Source: Aporrectodea caliginosa (lineage: Eukaryota > Annelida > Clitellata > Crassiclitellata > Lumbricidae). From it: 64,000 nt of DNA. The position numbers and the translations under genes were made by a program. Shown here in pieces: positions 46,530-59,375 of the stretch. The first letter of the stretch is position 1. Each line of letters opens with the position of its first letter. Where the stretch lies: positions 649,795-713,794 of the forward strand of contig JACEVL010000062.1 of NCBI GenBank assembly GCA_020284085.1. Direction: 5' to 3'. Under the pieces are notes generated by a model. That model did not search any database. It saw nothing but the letters and a program-made list of their open reading frames with translations, and had not been told where the DNA came from.

Positions 46530-47850
46530 CTAAACTGAGGGGTGAACTGCGAGCTTCAAGTAGGTCTATGTTTGAAAAGAACTTATTTATATGGACGATA
46601 ATTATGTTGACCGTTAGGCCTATGCAAGGAGAGCAATCTCGCAGCTAGCTACTGGATACAGCTATGCCCGGTATGAACTGTGTGAAGTGTTAACGACTTC
46701 ACTTTTCTTGGTTTCGGCATATGAGGAAGAATATCCAGTCCTCTCCCTCGCCGCGATCTTTCCACCGACAGTGTACGGGCAGGTTAGTGGTTACACAGTA
46801 TAACTGAGTTGGCTAGGGGGTGCGTGATTTCGAATCTTGAAACAAATTTCAGTCCAACAAGCTATAACCACGTTGCTGCGTTAGGCCTAGGCTATAACAT
46901 TGCATAAACTAGATCTAACAACATTGGCTCTGCTATCCAGTTAAGCTTAAGCCCTGCAAATGCTGATCAGGGGCAGAAACTTAGGGGGACAGAGGGGACG
47001 GCCCCCCCAAAACTTGAGGTGGGGGGACGGAGCTGCTTATATCCCCCCAATATTTCTGAAATATTTTACGAATATAATAATAATAGCTATGAGTGACAGC
47101 GAGCAATTTTGTTCAGATGACATCTTAAAATGCTATCATTACAGTGTGGAAATTCAAAAAATTTTAAAACCCCTCCCCAAACTCAAACACGACTCATACT
47201 ACATGTTAGCTAAGAGTGATAGCTGGTTCTTATCAGCACTCAAATAATAGAGCAATTTTGTTCAGATGACAGCTTAAAATGCTACCATTACAGTGTGGAA
47301 TTTCAACAAATTTTAGATAGGGGAGGGGGTCACATCCCCTCCCCAAACCCCTCCCCAAACTCAAACACGACTCAAACTACATAATAAGCTACGAGTAATA
47401 AGCTGGTTCCTATCAGCACTCAAATAATAAAATAAAGTGAGGAATGGACTACGAGCTTAAAGTTGCTACCATGTAGGCTATGTTTGAAAAGAACTTATTT
47501 ATGTGGACGATATTATGACCGTTAAGCGTATAGGCCTACAAGAACAAGAGCAATCTCGAAGCTAGCTACCGGAGACAGCTATGCCCGCGGTATGAACCGT
47601 TAACGGTTAACGACTTCACTTTGCTTGGTTTCGGCATAAGAAAACGAATATCCAGTCCTCTGCCTCGCAGCGATCTTCCCACCGACAGTGTACGGGCAGT
47701 GTAGGTTACACATTATAGCTGAGTTGGCCAGAGGGCGCAAGTGATGTCGAATCTTGAAACAAATTTCTCCTCTGGCGGAATTTGACCAGACTGGAAAAGT
47801 CCAGCAAGCTCTAACCACGTTGCTGCGTTATGCCTACAGGTCCTAAGCTC
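46530..47850. repeat. Tandem duplication (about 0.9 kb apart) with an internal 151-bp duplication
   Basis: 46536-46890 and 47437-47840 match closely, including GAAAAGAACTTATTTAT, CCACCGACAGTGTACGGGCA and AACCACGTTGCTGCGTTA. Between them 47099-47250 and 47250-47440 repeat a unit starting GAGCAATTTTGTTCAGATGA. 46970-47060 has G/C runs (GGGGGGACGG, CCCCCCAA) like a hAT end. ORFs here (for example 46960-47247) read across the repeats and are not convincing genes. Confidence 0.75.
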
Positions 47851-47868
47851 TAGGATAAATAGGACATC

Positions 47869-48327
47869 CAGGGGCGTCCATCCCCCTTACGCCTATGAAG
47901 CACCACACCCCTCATGTCATCAGATTCCCCCGCCCACGACGACCGCTCCCAGACGATTGTCGACAAAAGAGAAAATTTTGATTATCAAATTTGAATCACG
48001 ATTTTATTGTTGAATTATTCATTGAATTCTTTATTGAATTCTTTAACTTTTAATTCACTAATCAGCAACATTATGCATTATAAAATATGAAGGCTTGTAA
48101 ACTACACAGACAGAGGCATACTGCCAGAGCGCGAGACAGTAGGCCTGAACTGCTCAGTTTTTTCATTTCAGAAATTAATCGATGTGTTTTTCATTTGAAA
48201 AATGCATTTCTTTGTTTCAAAAATAATAAAATCATTGAGCAGACGTTTAATGTAAAAAAATTTATAACCCCCCTAAAAAGCCAATGAAGATTTCTGCTTC
48301 ATTCCCCCCATAGGATGGACGCCCCTG
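47869..48327. mobile_element. hAT-like MITE, 459 bp
   Basis: Inverted termini CAGGGGCGTCCATCC are perfect over 15 bp. Flanking octamers AGGACATC and CCTCCATC match at only five positions, so the target duplication has decayed or the family differs. Both ends match the ends of 30940-32187. Confidence 0.75.
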
Positions 48328-49009
48328 CCTCCATCAGTAGGCTAAACAATCTACTGTTCTTCCATGCCTTGCAAGTGACGGATACCTCGCGATCGATCGG
48401 TGGCTATAACCTCACATATGTGTAGTAATAAAAAGGCACGTCCCGAGTCGATATCGCGTCAAATGAGCCATTGCGAGTAAAATGGTGCAGACTCCTTTAA
48501 AATAGTGTACGTATTTTCCTATTATCCTATAGGTCCCATACAACAAAACGGTCGTTAACACTGGCAGTTCAGCCGTACAGTCTACGACGGCCGACGATTT
48601 ATCACCAGTTAAAAATCCTGACTAGGTTTGCGACTCAGAGTATTGTGAGGCGGCAATTGCGTGGTTCGTCCAGGGTGCGATCAGTTGTAGTTGTACATTT
48701 ATACAGCACCGCTCAAAGAGCGTTATCCTATACGATGTTCATTAAGAACTAAAATTCCATCACTTAGCAAAAACAATGCACCATAAACTAGAAATCACCA
48801 GGTGAAAAACGGCATCAAGTTCTGTCTCTGGACCAAGTAGTGTCAGTGGCCACACCTGAGAGTCATGCTGGGTGAGAAAAACTATATTTCTGATTCGGGC
48901 ACTCAGATTTAAACCAACTTCTGGGCAAGGAGTTACTCAGCTGTGTGAAGTCCTAAACCAAAAGCACTCACAAGTGCCAAGCCATGGAAAGTAGTAAAAG
49001 CACCCACAG
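48328..49009 (-). other. Intergenic; possible CR1-like tail on the minus strand
   Basis: On the minus strand 48740->48670 reads CGCTCTTTGAGCGGTGCTGTATAAATG followed by ACAACTACAAC, resembling the 3' tails at 7262-7312 and 58440-58490. Nothing else recognised. Confidence 0.4.
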
Positions 49010-50847
49010 TAGGGTGGTCCAAAAACATAAAAGTGAAGCTAGAGGCCAAGATACCCCCTACATTTTTTACACTTGTTATTTGTATTATCCTGGCAAAATT
49101 TCAGCTTCCTACTCCAACTGGAAGACGGTGCTCAATGACATAAACTGACACCATTGTAATCGTCATGTAAAAGCAAAATGTGTTACAAACTGTGATCATC
49201 TTGGTAACTTTCTTATGGAATTATGCAGTTAAGTTCTCTTACTAACTTTTATATTTAGGACTCATTGGACAGTTCTTATTACAGATTTTGCTGTCTAATT
49301 CCTGTTCATTACCAGACATTGTACTGACGTCTATTTTCGTTGATATATGTACAAACGGTACTGTTTATGGAACACATAATTCCAGAATTCATATCTTTGA
49401 TTGCATTTCAGCCGCATTCTGCAGCATTTCATACATTGATATATACATACAAACAATATATGTATATATGTACAGATATTATATATATACAATACAATAC
49501 AATAAATACATACATACAAAGCTAAAAATGAACATGCTGATTCCGTAAAGGCGAATCTATACCACATTGTCCCTTGGTGGTTAACAGGGTTGGTAAACTG
49601 CTTTCCGAGATTTTTGAAAGCACTTAACCGCTTATCAGTGCTGGTTTCTGAAGGTGACAATGATAACCTGCTAGGAATTCTAAAGTTGGCCTCTGGAAGA
49701 GGACTTAATGAAGCCAAGTCTATTTATGATCTGCTGGAAGCATGGAAGTTGACTGAAAAAGTTCAAGTCATGAGCTTTGACACTACTTCTGTGAACACTG
49801 GTCGCTTGAATGGAGCATGTGTTCTTCTGAAAAATATAATTGGTCGAGAGCTCCTGCGATTGGCTTGATGTCACCCTTTCATGGAACTGATCTTAGCTAT
49901 GGTTTTCACTTTTGAGCCTTTAAGCTACCTAAACATACCAGTATTCAAGAGTTTTAAGGCTGCTTGAAAAATGTGACATATGACAAATGGCAAAGTCTGG
50001 AGCCAAATTCAGAAAAAGAAAATTTCCGTGAATCCACCATCACCTGCCTCAACAATGAGGCTGGAAGGAAATGGCAGAAGATGAAGATTGTGCAGATTGT
50101 CAAATAAGTCCAGTGAACGGATTGTGAGAGGTAGGGCAAACAGACTTCATGAGGTAGCAAGCTTAAGAGATTTTGCTACAAAGAGCAATTTTGTTACAAA
50201 AAGCAAAGCTACTCCAGTCCCTGAAGTAGGTGTTTCATTTCTCACCCTTCCACCAGACGTGAGAACGCAGACCAGGCGTTAGAACGCAGAATATCAACAT
50301 TCGACATGTAAAGAAATGGATCGGAGCATTGCGTGTCAGTCGAACACGGTGTCAAGCTCTTTGAAGAATTCAGCAGCCTCCTCCACATGATGAGGAAAGT
50401 TGTTGCCTTTCTCCTGCAAGTTTTTGAGGCAAACAGAACGGCTGTTCCCACTGATACTACGAAGAATTCTTCTATACATGCATTGCTGAAGAAATGAAGT
50501 TCTGCGACACATACTTCTTGGGACATCATTTGAGAGTTGTTGATTGTTTATATGTTTCCTTGCAGCAAATAATATTGCTAACATGATATAACTACTGTCT
50601 GTGTATATTGGTAAATTAATAATCTTATCATAATTTAAGATTTCAAGACGTTATGCGTATTTTCTAACCGATCGCACTATAGGGTAAAGAGGGTACAGAG
50701 GGAGGGTCCGTGAGCACCGTCTTCCAATTGGAGTAGGAAGCTGAAATTTTGCCAGAATGATACTATTAACAGGTGTAAAAAACTGAGGGGGTATCTTGGA
50801 CGCTAGCTTGAACTTCAATTTTTACCATGTGACCATGAACCACCCTA
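49010..50847 (+). mobile_element. hAT-like element with transposase fragment, 1,838 bp
   Basis: Target duplication ACCCACAG (49002-49009, 50848-50855); termini TAGGGTGGTCC / GAACCACCCTA. The plus-strand frame at 49590-49868 includes VQVMSFDTTSVNTGRLNGAC, which fits a DDE-type catalytic core start of transposase-like proteins carried by this family, followed by broken sequence to about 50580. Ends resemble those of 9575-12611 and 18944-20978. Inactive. Confidence 0.85.
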
Positions 50848-51807
50848 ACCCACAGGTGTCTGCTAAATTAAATAGGAAATGCTTACAGGTTGAACTCGCT
50901 GCAAGAGATACAAGAAATCTTCATTGCTGTCCAACTCCTTTGTATGTCAATCTAGAACTTCAATGCTGATGAATTTCACGGTGCCTTACGACAGCCTAAC
51001 CTCAAAGACTATCCATACCACAATGCAGCACTTTAATCACTAACTCACTCATTCACTCACTTTAAGTGCAATCTTTGCTTTTTGATTTAAATTGCTACTG
51101 GCATCTTCTACTTTCAGTGAATTGATACTGACCAAAGAAAACTATATGGTAACAAATTCCACACGAAATTTATATTGACAAATGTACGGTAATTACATGT
51201 ATATCACTACAACATCTCAAAAGTAAAGCATCATTATCTTCACATAGCTTAGAAATTTTGTAAGCTTTAAATATGTAGATATCATCATAAGTTCCAAGCT
51301 TTTCATGAAGTTACCTTTGCTTATTTCTTATATTAATCAAATGCCACTATTCAAGAAACACAATGCAGAAATTCATGATGCAGAATGCACTTGCTCAAAG
51401 CCCTACAAACGACAGTCAGAGAACTTTGTAACAGCAAACTCCAGATGACAACAAAATAACTTGACCAATCGGCCAAATTCTTCTCAGAGCTCTGCAATTT
51501 CATTAATTTCTTTCTCAACACTTTAACAACGAGCTGCATTGGTTTCCCAGTCACTTTTAGTACACTATACTCATTAAAGTGTTAAGCAGATTTAAATAAA
51601 TTGGGCTTCGAGATATGCACAAGCGTTAATTAATCCCAAAAATGTATCTGCTTTTTCTACTGAAAATCTCACCTTGCCTTAAAATGCACCAGGATATGTG
51701 CAGCAGAACTAGATACATGCATTCAATTCAATTCATGTTCTCCTCGTCCGGTAAACACAAAAGACGTTACTAATTTTCCTAAAGATGTCTTGACATTTGA
51801 GAATTTA

Positions 51808-54800
51808 TCATCCAGTTTCTGACACTAGAAGCTCCAGGAGTAGTGGTATTAATGGAAGTCCTGAAAAAACAATGATATGCAACTCTCTCTTAGTTTTTCT
51901 TTATATGTAACAGGTTTTAACATCACTGCCATTTGCAAAACTGCAGGGCCGTAGCGAGGCATGTGCCAACGGTGCCACGGCACAGGGCGCAACTCAAGAG
52001 GGGGCACAAATTTTGAGGCGGAACGATTTAATTATTAATTACTTGATCTTGAAATATGAAATATACATTATAAATGAAATAAATTAATAAAATTAAATAA
52101 TAACAGTTTAACAAATCTGGCATAGACCGAAATGGGCGCAGAAGAGCAAACTGCCGTGATTGTTGGAAATTTACGCGGGGAAAGCTCGAAAAGGGCGCTT
52201 GAAATACTGAGCTGTGATTGGTGGAAAAGCGAGCGACAGAACGTTGTTCTTTAGGTGCGTAGATTAGCCTATAAAACGAGGCGAGTCACAGAGAAGGGGC
52301 TCTTAGATGATTTTGCATGTACCGTCCCTGCTTACTAAAACATGCATTGTTACTGAATGGTCGTTAGCTAATCCGATCCCGATGAAACTGTAATTTTGGA
52401 AAACACAGCTAACTTAATCAAACGGACTGATAAATATAATTGTTCCGTAATTGGATGTGGAAACCGATATCGGGTATCACCCGTGAATTTCTTTTAATTA
52501 AACTATAATCAGAACTAGCGATTAGCAGATGTGAATTGACAGTGTTAGCTAATGCAGAGCTAGATGATTTTATCCAGAAAGTTATACAGCGGCAAGAAGA
52601 ACTCTCAGTGGCGCTATACAAGTCACCGTATGGGCGAGGAACGCAAGCCTACTTCGTAAACCCCAGTTCATTACACGATGGGACACCCATATGGCTTACG
52701 GTGAGGTATCGAACCCGAGGGAAGTTGAATCCTTTCCTCATGAAACTTGCCCGAACCTCCCTGTCCTCAAAGTCCCTTCAACAGCGAAATAAATCTGAAG
52801 TGACTAAAATGAAACGTTAATAGAAGCACATAAACTTCGTTTCTATTTTCTTTAAAAGACATAGTCTTCTATTATATTCGAGATAACAAATTTGGTTGTT
52901 ATTGGTTAAGTTGATCTTTGAGGGGTGGGGCGCTAGAGTTACGCCTGGCACAGGGCGCAATTTTAGCTTGCTACGGTCCTGCAAAACTGCACTCTATTTC
53001 AACGGCATTATTGCTAAAACCATTTAATCAGAGTGACACTGCAACTAATTTGAACAATTCATAACATAACATAACATATTTTATTCAGCAACCAACTTAA
53101 AATACAGGTCATAAGTACATGAAACTGAAATTCATATTAACTGATAAGGTAGGATATATTTAGAGCACACGAACGGCGATATTAACTCTGTACACTTTTG
53201 TGAGATGCATGGTGCATGCTTAGAAGAACATAAATTAAGTGAATAGGTAATTACTTAACTCAGCTGACCACTTACCAGTTTACGTTAAGTGAAACAGAAG
53301 GAATGAAGTACCTGAAACATCGAGCTGTGGATCATTCAGTTTCTTCTGAAGAAATTGGTTGATAAGAAGACGCATTTCTTTAAACAACACTCCTGTCTTA
53401 GCCGGAGCCTGCAGCAAACCCAATCTATTATTATTATTATTATTATTACTATATTATTACTACTACTACTGCTACTACTATTATATTTACAATTATAATT
53501 TATTATTATCATCAACAACATTCATCATTATCATTTGGCAGAGATAAGTACACATAAATAATCTCTATTTTAAAATCTTTCAGTCATTTGTCATATCTAG
53601 TGCATTTTCATGTTTAATTCTAATTCAAGTTTGGGACAATACTTCTTGTTAATTTATTTATTTATACGGTTTATTCTATGTAGCCATAAACCCGTTTGCT
53701 TTCCTTTGAGATGGAAGATCATGATGATATTCATACATGTTGTCTAGTAGAGCTGCCTGCATATATAAAAAGAGTGTCTTATTTTATCATTTCGAATTTT
53801 TGTAGTCTTATCATTCCTGAAAATTTTAATAGCCATTATAAAGTTAGACTTGTCAAGCTGCAATATTTAGTATGGTGTAGATTAGATTTGGTAATGCAGT
53901 CATTGGGAGGGCGGGGGACATGCCTCAAGATACAGCATGTAAACCAGGCCATGCATAAAAAGGGATAATGCTGAAACAGAAAACATTTAGCGCTACACTA
54001 CAGTTCTCGAATGGCACATTAACCACTTCACTCCTGCAATAGACTTGACCTCTTGGTTCCCCGTAGTAGAACTGCTATGGCCCAGGCTCGTTCCTTTGCT
54101 TCAATTGGTCCCTCTCTTTGGAATGCTCTTTCTCCTTCTGTTCGCTCTCAAATTCTCTCTGGCAGTCTCTCTTCTTCCTTCGCTTTTCTCAAAACCTGTT
54201 TATTTTCGCGGGGCTTAGCACACTGGGAGCGCTTCTGAACGGTTCACCCACGAGAGGCGCTTTACAAATACTTAAATACGATACGATACGATACGATAAG
54301 CCAATGTGAAATGTTCAGTTAATACCTTTGTAGGACATAACACCACTTCACAGTAAATGAAATGGCAAGTAAACTGGGAGTGTGTATAATGATTCCACAA
54401 TGCAGTTAATAAGACTTCCATGAAAAACTAGTTCACTTGTAAACCGGCAAGATGTGAAGAGAGTAACCTTGAATTTGATCCAGTCATCGACAATCACCAG
54501 ATGCTGTTTATGTTGCACATCAACGTCTCCTCCAAACAGAAGGATCGGGTAATTGCCTACAAGGGTTGAATCACGTAAAAACGCCTGCGAATACTTCACC
54601 TGAAATAAAAATACAAGAAAACTGTTACCAGTGCAAGAAAAACGTCAAGAAAAAATCCACACAACTATTTGTTTGAAGAGTCATGTTCATTGATAATGGG
54701 ATGGACTTTATAGGGTTGTGCTTTTCTCCATAAAGACTAATGTGTCTGGACCAATATGACCCCATAAATCATATATATATCTTCATTTAATAAAACAGAC

Positions 54801-56045
54801 TGACAATCTGCAGCGAGTTACATAACGGAAAGGCAGACAAATCTAATAATGGGTACAGTTGAATATATGGGTACATATTTGGACTGTCATGCAGCATAAG
54901 GGACCTGAAACTTCAGTGGTCTCAATTAAAAGAGAATCAAAATAAGTTTAGGCTTATATTTATTTTGTAAGCCATTTTTTTTATTGACAGAGCATCAAAT
55001 ACCATAAGATCACAGTACAAATTCAAGAGAAAAAAAACAATTCCAGTAGATGAATGCACATATCAAAAGGTCAATCCAAAAGGGTCATATGGACCCGCTG
55101 CGGCTGGATCGACCTTTTTCTGGATAATATTTGGCAGTAGTAATTTCTGGATAATATTTGGCAGTAGTAATTTTAGATCTACTCAGCTGCCACAAGGTCA
55201 TTGCCAAGTCCCATCTTTTTCATATTATTTATTCTGCATGGCCCATTATCAAATGGATCTGGACTGGTTCTGTCCCACGAATTATGGAATGTGGGTTTGC
55301 CTACTGTACCAGGGATCATCAATGCATTGTGCTATTTCATACTGGAGTCTCAGAAATTTCCAGATTATACTAGATTAGCTTCACTCTTGGCAGCTTCCTA
55401 CACATCATACTTCAAACCTTAAAATCATACACAAAATTTTATATGCTATCTCTCTCTACTCTAAACTTGTTCTCCATTCTGGACTATCAGTAAGCCTCGT
55501 CATTTCTCCACAGATTATTCTCCACAGTCTGATTGTCTGAAATCCAAACAGTCGCTCAGCTTTGAAGCATTATCATGGCATGTAATTATTTTTACACGAA
55601 CTACTAAATCTGAATGTGAGGTGTGGATTGATAGAATATAAATCATTTGTGCAGAATGGAACAGATTGTAAAGGTGAGATTAGGAACAAACCTTTTCCTG
55701 ATAGACAAGCCAACCATTAATAGCGAGAAATCTATTAATGGATCTTGGATGAACTGGAAATGCGCCATGGGCTGTTTTTCCTGTGCAGATTGTTTTTGTA
55801 GGTCTGGCTGCATGATCCACAGGCTGAACATAGGAAAGCTTTGCCACATTCGGGTAGAGACCAGCAGCTATCACAGCTCGGAGAGTGGCCAAGGTACCAC
55901 GTGACAGTGGATTGGCAGTGGCAGTGTTGGACTGGTTTTGAAATGCAGAGACGAGCACAGACGATTTCTTTGATTCAAGTAGCTTCGATATATCACAATC
56001 AAGGCCAGAAGATCGTACCATCTTTATTAGGTCTTGGGAGATATT
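51808..56045 (-). CDS. DHX29: DHX29, C-terminal OB-fold region: exons j-m
   Basis: Four coding exons: 56045-55692, 54599-54468, 53408-53312 and 51860-51808 (stop 51808-51810). Each is bounded by AG acceptors and GT donors in matching phase. They encode the helicase-associated OB-fold region, with AVIAAGLYPNVAKLSYVQPV, FPVHPRSIN, GWLVYQEKV, PILLFGGDVDVQH and an acidic-free leucine-rich end LPLIPLLLELLVSETG. Wording matches DHX29 better than DHX36 or DHX57. The last exon is only 53 bp and is called from acceptor, phase and similarity to the short family C-terminus, so it is the least certain part. No clear polyadenylation signal was pinned down. Confidence 0.85.
51944..52981. mobile_element. 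hAT-like MITE in the last DHX29 intron, 1,038 bp
   Basis: Target duplication CAAAACTG (51936-51943, 52982-52989). Termini CAGGGCCGTAGC and, reversed, CAGGACCGTAGC differ at one base. Subterminal GGCACAGGGCGCAA occurs at both ends in inverted context. The frame 52536-52820 is unrecognised. Confidence 0.9.
53055..53085 (-). repeat. ATAAC repeat, tail of a minus-strand retroelement
   Basis: CATAACATAACATAACATA followed by TTTTATTCAGC; orientation suggests the 3' tail of a short non-LTR or SINE copy in the intron. Confidence 0.4.
53426..53485. repeat. ATT/ACT trinucleotide microsatellite
   Basis: (TTA)n changing into (CTA)n, in an intron of DHX29 just upstream (minus sense) of exon l. Confidence 0.9.
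54000..54298 (+). mobile_element. CR1-like non-LTR 3' end in a DHX29 intron
   Basis: The frame 54053-54238 includes ARSFASIGPSLWNALSPSVR, the conserved C-terminal RT tail, then GAGGCGCTTTACAAATA and ATACG repeats (54276-54298). 5'-truncated. Confidence 0.8.
55117..55172 (+). repeat. Direct duplication of 27-28 bp
   Basis: TTTCTGGATAATATTTGGCA followed by GTAGTAA occurs twice in a row. Just left, 55068-55122 forms a hairpin-like AGGTCAATCC / GGATCGACCT pair. Confidence 0.7.
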
Positions 56046-56099
56046 CTGAAATGTTGTAAGAAACGTATGAATTAGCTTTTCCATCTCACAACAACAACT

Positions 56100-56155
56100 C
56101 TGGTACTAAATACAACTACTGGTACTAAATACAACTACTGGTACTAAACACATAC
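56100..56155 (+). repeat. Minisatellite of three 18-19 bp units
   Basis: CTGGTACTAAATACAACTA recurs three times, the last unit diverging. Intronic, next to DHX29 exon j. Confidence 0.8.
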
Positions 56156-56299
56156 TGTAAATAACAACTGCAAAGACTACTGAATTCTGAATGCGAAGCA
56201 TAGCAATAATCTGTTTCAAAAGTAAAACCAGAATGCAGATCCTTCTTTGAGTGAAGCTATAATAAAATACAGCCCGTAAAAACAAAGTTTTTTACTATA

Positions 56300-56689
56300 T
56301 CCATCTAGTATCCTATAATGCGTCTTCTGAAGCAGTTACCTCTACAAATATATAGTCAGCGTTCATTTTACGACATAGCGTGCGTTTAATGAGGCAGCGC
56401 GCCCGTTTTTGTTGCGACCAATGGCAACGCTGGCCAATGGCAAGCTGCGTGTCGGAAAAGGATTCCCCGATTCGAAAAGTTGAGTCCCGATTCTATAAAA
56501 GCTAGCCTTTTTGGGGAGCTGAAATTTTTATAGAATGAAGTGTCTGCGAGGGCGAGTCTATCTGCCAAGTTTCAGGACGATTTAATGATTGTAAGTGATT
56601 GAATTAGTCGTCGCAAGATTTGACTTTTTAGCCTGTGGCTCAAACAAACAAACAAACAAACAAGATTTCCGTAAGTTAAACTAGATGGA
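56300..56689. mobile_element. TIR element with TA target, 390 bp
   Basis: TCCATCTAGT at the left and ACTAGATGGA at the right are perfect inverted repeats, each flanked by TA (56298-56299, 56690-56691), as in Tc1/mariner-type insertions. Interior includes CAAACAAACAAACAAA near the right end. No transposase. Confidence 0.55.
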
Positions 56690-56995
56690 TAAAAATACTG
56701 ATTTATGCTCAAATCCTTTTTATATCAATAAGTTAATAGTTAATCAAATCAAAAAGTTACTAGATACTTAAACGTTAAGCAATAAATCCATTAGAACCGT
56801 ACTTTATACAACAGGATCAAGTACCACAGATATACAGTACTTAATACAACAGTATAAAAGTATGACATATGTGACAATTACAAATTTACAATTACTGCAA
56901 CTGGCCAATAATGATCCTAGCAAACTTTCTGGTTAATAATTTGAGCAGTATCGATCCAATTCTCTTAATGTCTCAGACATTAAGAGAAAATTTAC

Positions 56996-58957
56996 CTCAA
57001 TATCAATGAGACTGGTTCTACGCAAGAAATTCTGATCACAGAACTTGCGATCAGTGGCAAAGCCTCGCTTCTTTGCTGCTTTCCAACTAAATAAATAAAG
57101 ACAAACGACTAAAAACCTAATAGACGAAACAACATACAAACTTACAGGCAGTCCACTGAAATTCAACTAATGCTTGGAGTGAATAGTACATGAATTTTAT
57201 GCAAATTAGAATCAGCAAAAACACCAAAATGTTTGCCATTCCTGATAATTAAACTTATAGCATATTGTAAAATTCAAAGTTTCCCCACAACATAAATTTA
57301 AAAAAATTATTGCTGAAGCAGTAGCAAAGTCCTGATGCCAACTCTGCATCAGACTTTGGACTCAATGCATTGCATACTGCAGGAGGTGATAATTATTGTG
57401 ATTTGTGAGTGATTTAACCCTTAAGGAACATTTCTCTGTTGTTTCATGGCAATTGCACTAGTATTTCAGTCAAAACAATCCTTTAGCTATAAAACCATAT
57501 AGTTCTACACAAGTAAAAACTAAATAACTACTGTACCTCACTTCACCTTTCAATATTTTAGCTAAATGTACAGGTGTATACTAACCTCAGAAATGCATTG
57601 TAGAGCGTGAGGTGGTCGGAGTTGTCAAGTGCAAAGCGAGCTCTTGCAGTATCTGCCAAGTCCCGCTTCTCAATCGGAGCCACGAATGGTGACTTATCTG
57701 TCATCGATGCTGCAATCACAGCCTATGGCCAACAAAACAGATGATGGTACAGTTGTTCATTTTCTTATCACCAGAAAATACTGAAAAATACAACTGCATA
57801 ATAAGTCTAGGATTAACAAATGTTTCTTACCAAATAAATTTTCAGCAAACAATAAATTATGCAAAATATGGCTACAGCAAATGATTCTTTATATTAATGC
57901 AAAGAAACTGAAGGGAAATTATAACTGCAGTTCCAAGGAATGAAATCTTGAAAATTCAAGACATTTAATTTCATTACTAATTAATTTGCAGTAAACAAAA
58001 CAACACTGTTGTGACATTTCAGCATATTCTACCAATCGCCACATATAAAAAAGATATTAAATGCTCAGTTAATGCCCTCATTTCTCATTGTGCAAACCTT
58101 CCTGTGCCCCAGTGCATGCAGTTCAAAATTCTAACACTAATGCGCAACTCTCAGCTTGGGGTAGTTCCATCATACCCTCAGACCTTATGTATCTCGTTCT
58201 CTACACTCCCTGGTCACACCGCTCTCCACTCGGCCGCCAGAGGCCTTCTGGTTGTCCCCGGCATGCGTGGAGCAACCGCTCAATCCAGAAGCTTTGCTTA
58301 TGTCAGTCCCTCGTGTTGGAACCATCTTCCGTATGTATTGAATCTTGAGCTACTCAGCCTTTTTCATCCTCTGCTTCACAAACGCCTGAAAACTATTTTA
58401 TTTGTTAGTGATAGCACTGACTTGGGTCGGGAGTGCCTCTGAATCTCTGAGTGGTGCTATATAAAAGTTCAATTACAATTACAACTAAATGTTACAGTAA
58501 AAGCTATAAGAATAGTGTACTTCAAAGGTACAAGTCTTTCATTTTTCTCTTTTTGAGTAAAACATTTTCAACAATTCAACAAGTTATATTAGCTTTAATT
58601 TTCTGCCCAAGTCACGATTATAACTGGAAACAAATAAAAAGCACAAATGCTGATCAAAAAGTCTCAAACATTCAAAATAGTCATCAAACTAGCTTCCATA
58701 AAATACAATAAGAGTTGTCAGAAACAACATACAGCTGGTTCAAGGCATCCCAGCAGAGCTCCATAGACCAGCATCTTTCCCAGATGAACATCAATGGGAA
58801 GGAGAGCGAGGAAATGACCCAAAGGAGTCAGGGTCGCCTCGTTGCTGTTGCACGCACCAACTTCACGCAGAATTGACATGGCCTGGGCAACAGCCTGCAC
58901 ATTCGGTGCACTGATGGCTTTTGAGAGAAACTCCTCTGGCTGACCAAGGCGACATTT
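56996..58957 (-). CDS. DHX29: DHX29, winged-helix/ratchet region: exons g-i
   Basis: Three exons: 58957-58733, 57722-57586 and 57086-56996. They follow motif VI and encode the winged helix and ratchet-like helical bundle (LGQPEEFLSKAI, LREVGACNSNEATLTPLGHF, GKMLVYGALLGCLEPA, then AVIAASMTDKSPFVAPIEKR, DNSDHLTLYNAFLSWKAAKK and FCDQNFLRRTSLIDIE). Phases join without a break: exon h ends AG and exon i supplies T for Ser. This part couples ATP hydrolysis to nucleic-acid translocation in DEAH helicases. Confidence 0.92.
58050..58490 (+). mobile_element. CR1/L2-like non-LTR 3' end in a DHX29 intron
   Basis: The frame 58011-58442 includes CMQFKILTLMRNSQLGVVPS and SRSFAYVSPSCWNHLPYVLN, then GTGCTATATAAAAGTTC and ATTACA repeats. 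Closely related to 6780-7312. Truncated at the 5' end. Confidence 0.85.
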
Positions 58958-59375
58958 CTAACCAAATATAACATACCAAAACAAATCAATACCCGAGACA
59001 GCAGTTGAAGACAAGCATACATAGAAATAAAGACTTATTTTAGATCGTCAGAATATGAGACCACACACGATTAAACTTAATCACAGTAATTCTGTCTTGA
59101 AACCTGTCTCTTAATGAATGTAAAGCTATTTGTTTTGAATTCAAGAAATGTCAAATATAAACTTAACAGCCTAACAAACTAAAAATATCATTTAAGCTTT
59201 TTAACACTTTAATGACAAGAGTCTGCATAAATAATTAATAACATCTGCAATAATGAAGCAATTGTTTCTTAGGCTGGTAAGCCTAGGAAAATGATGATGT
59301 GGCCAATCATTCGAAAAGGTTGGAATCCTTTGTTTATATAATTAATAGAATCGAGAAGTAGGTTCATCTACAAAC

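Noticed and set aside
53336..53547. Ser/Ile and Leu/Tyr repeat frames
   Set aside because: Readings of the ATT/ACT microsatellite beside a DHX29 exon.
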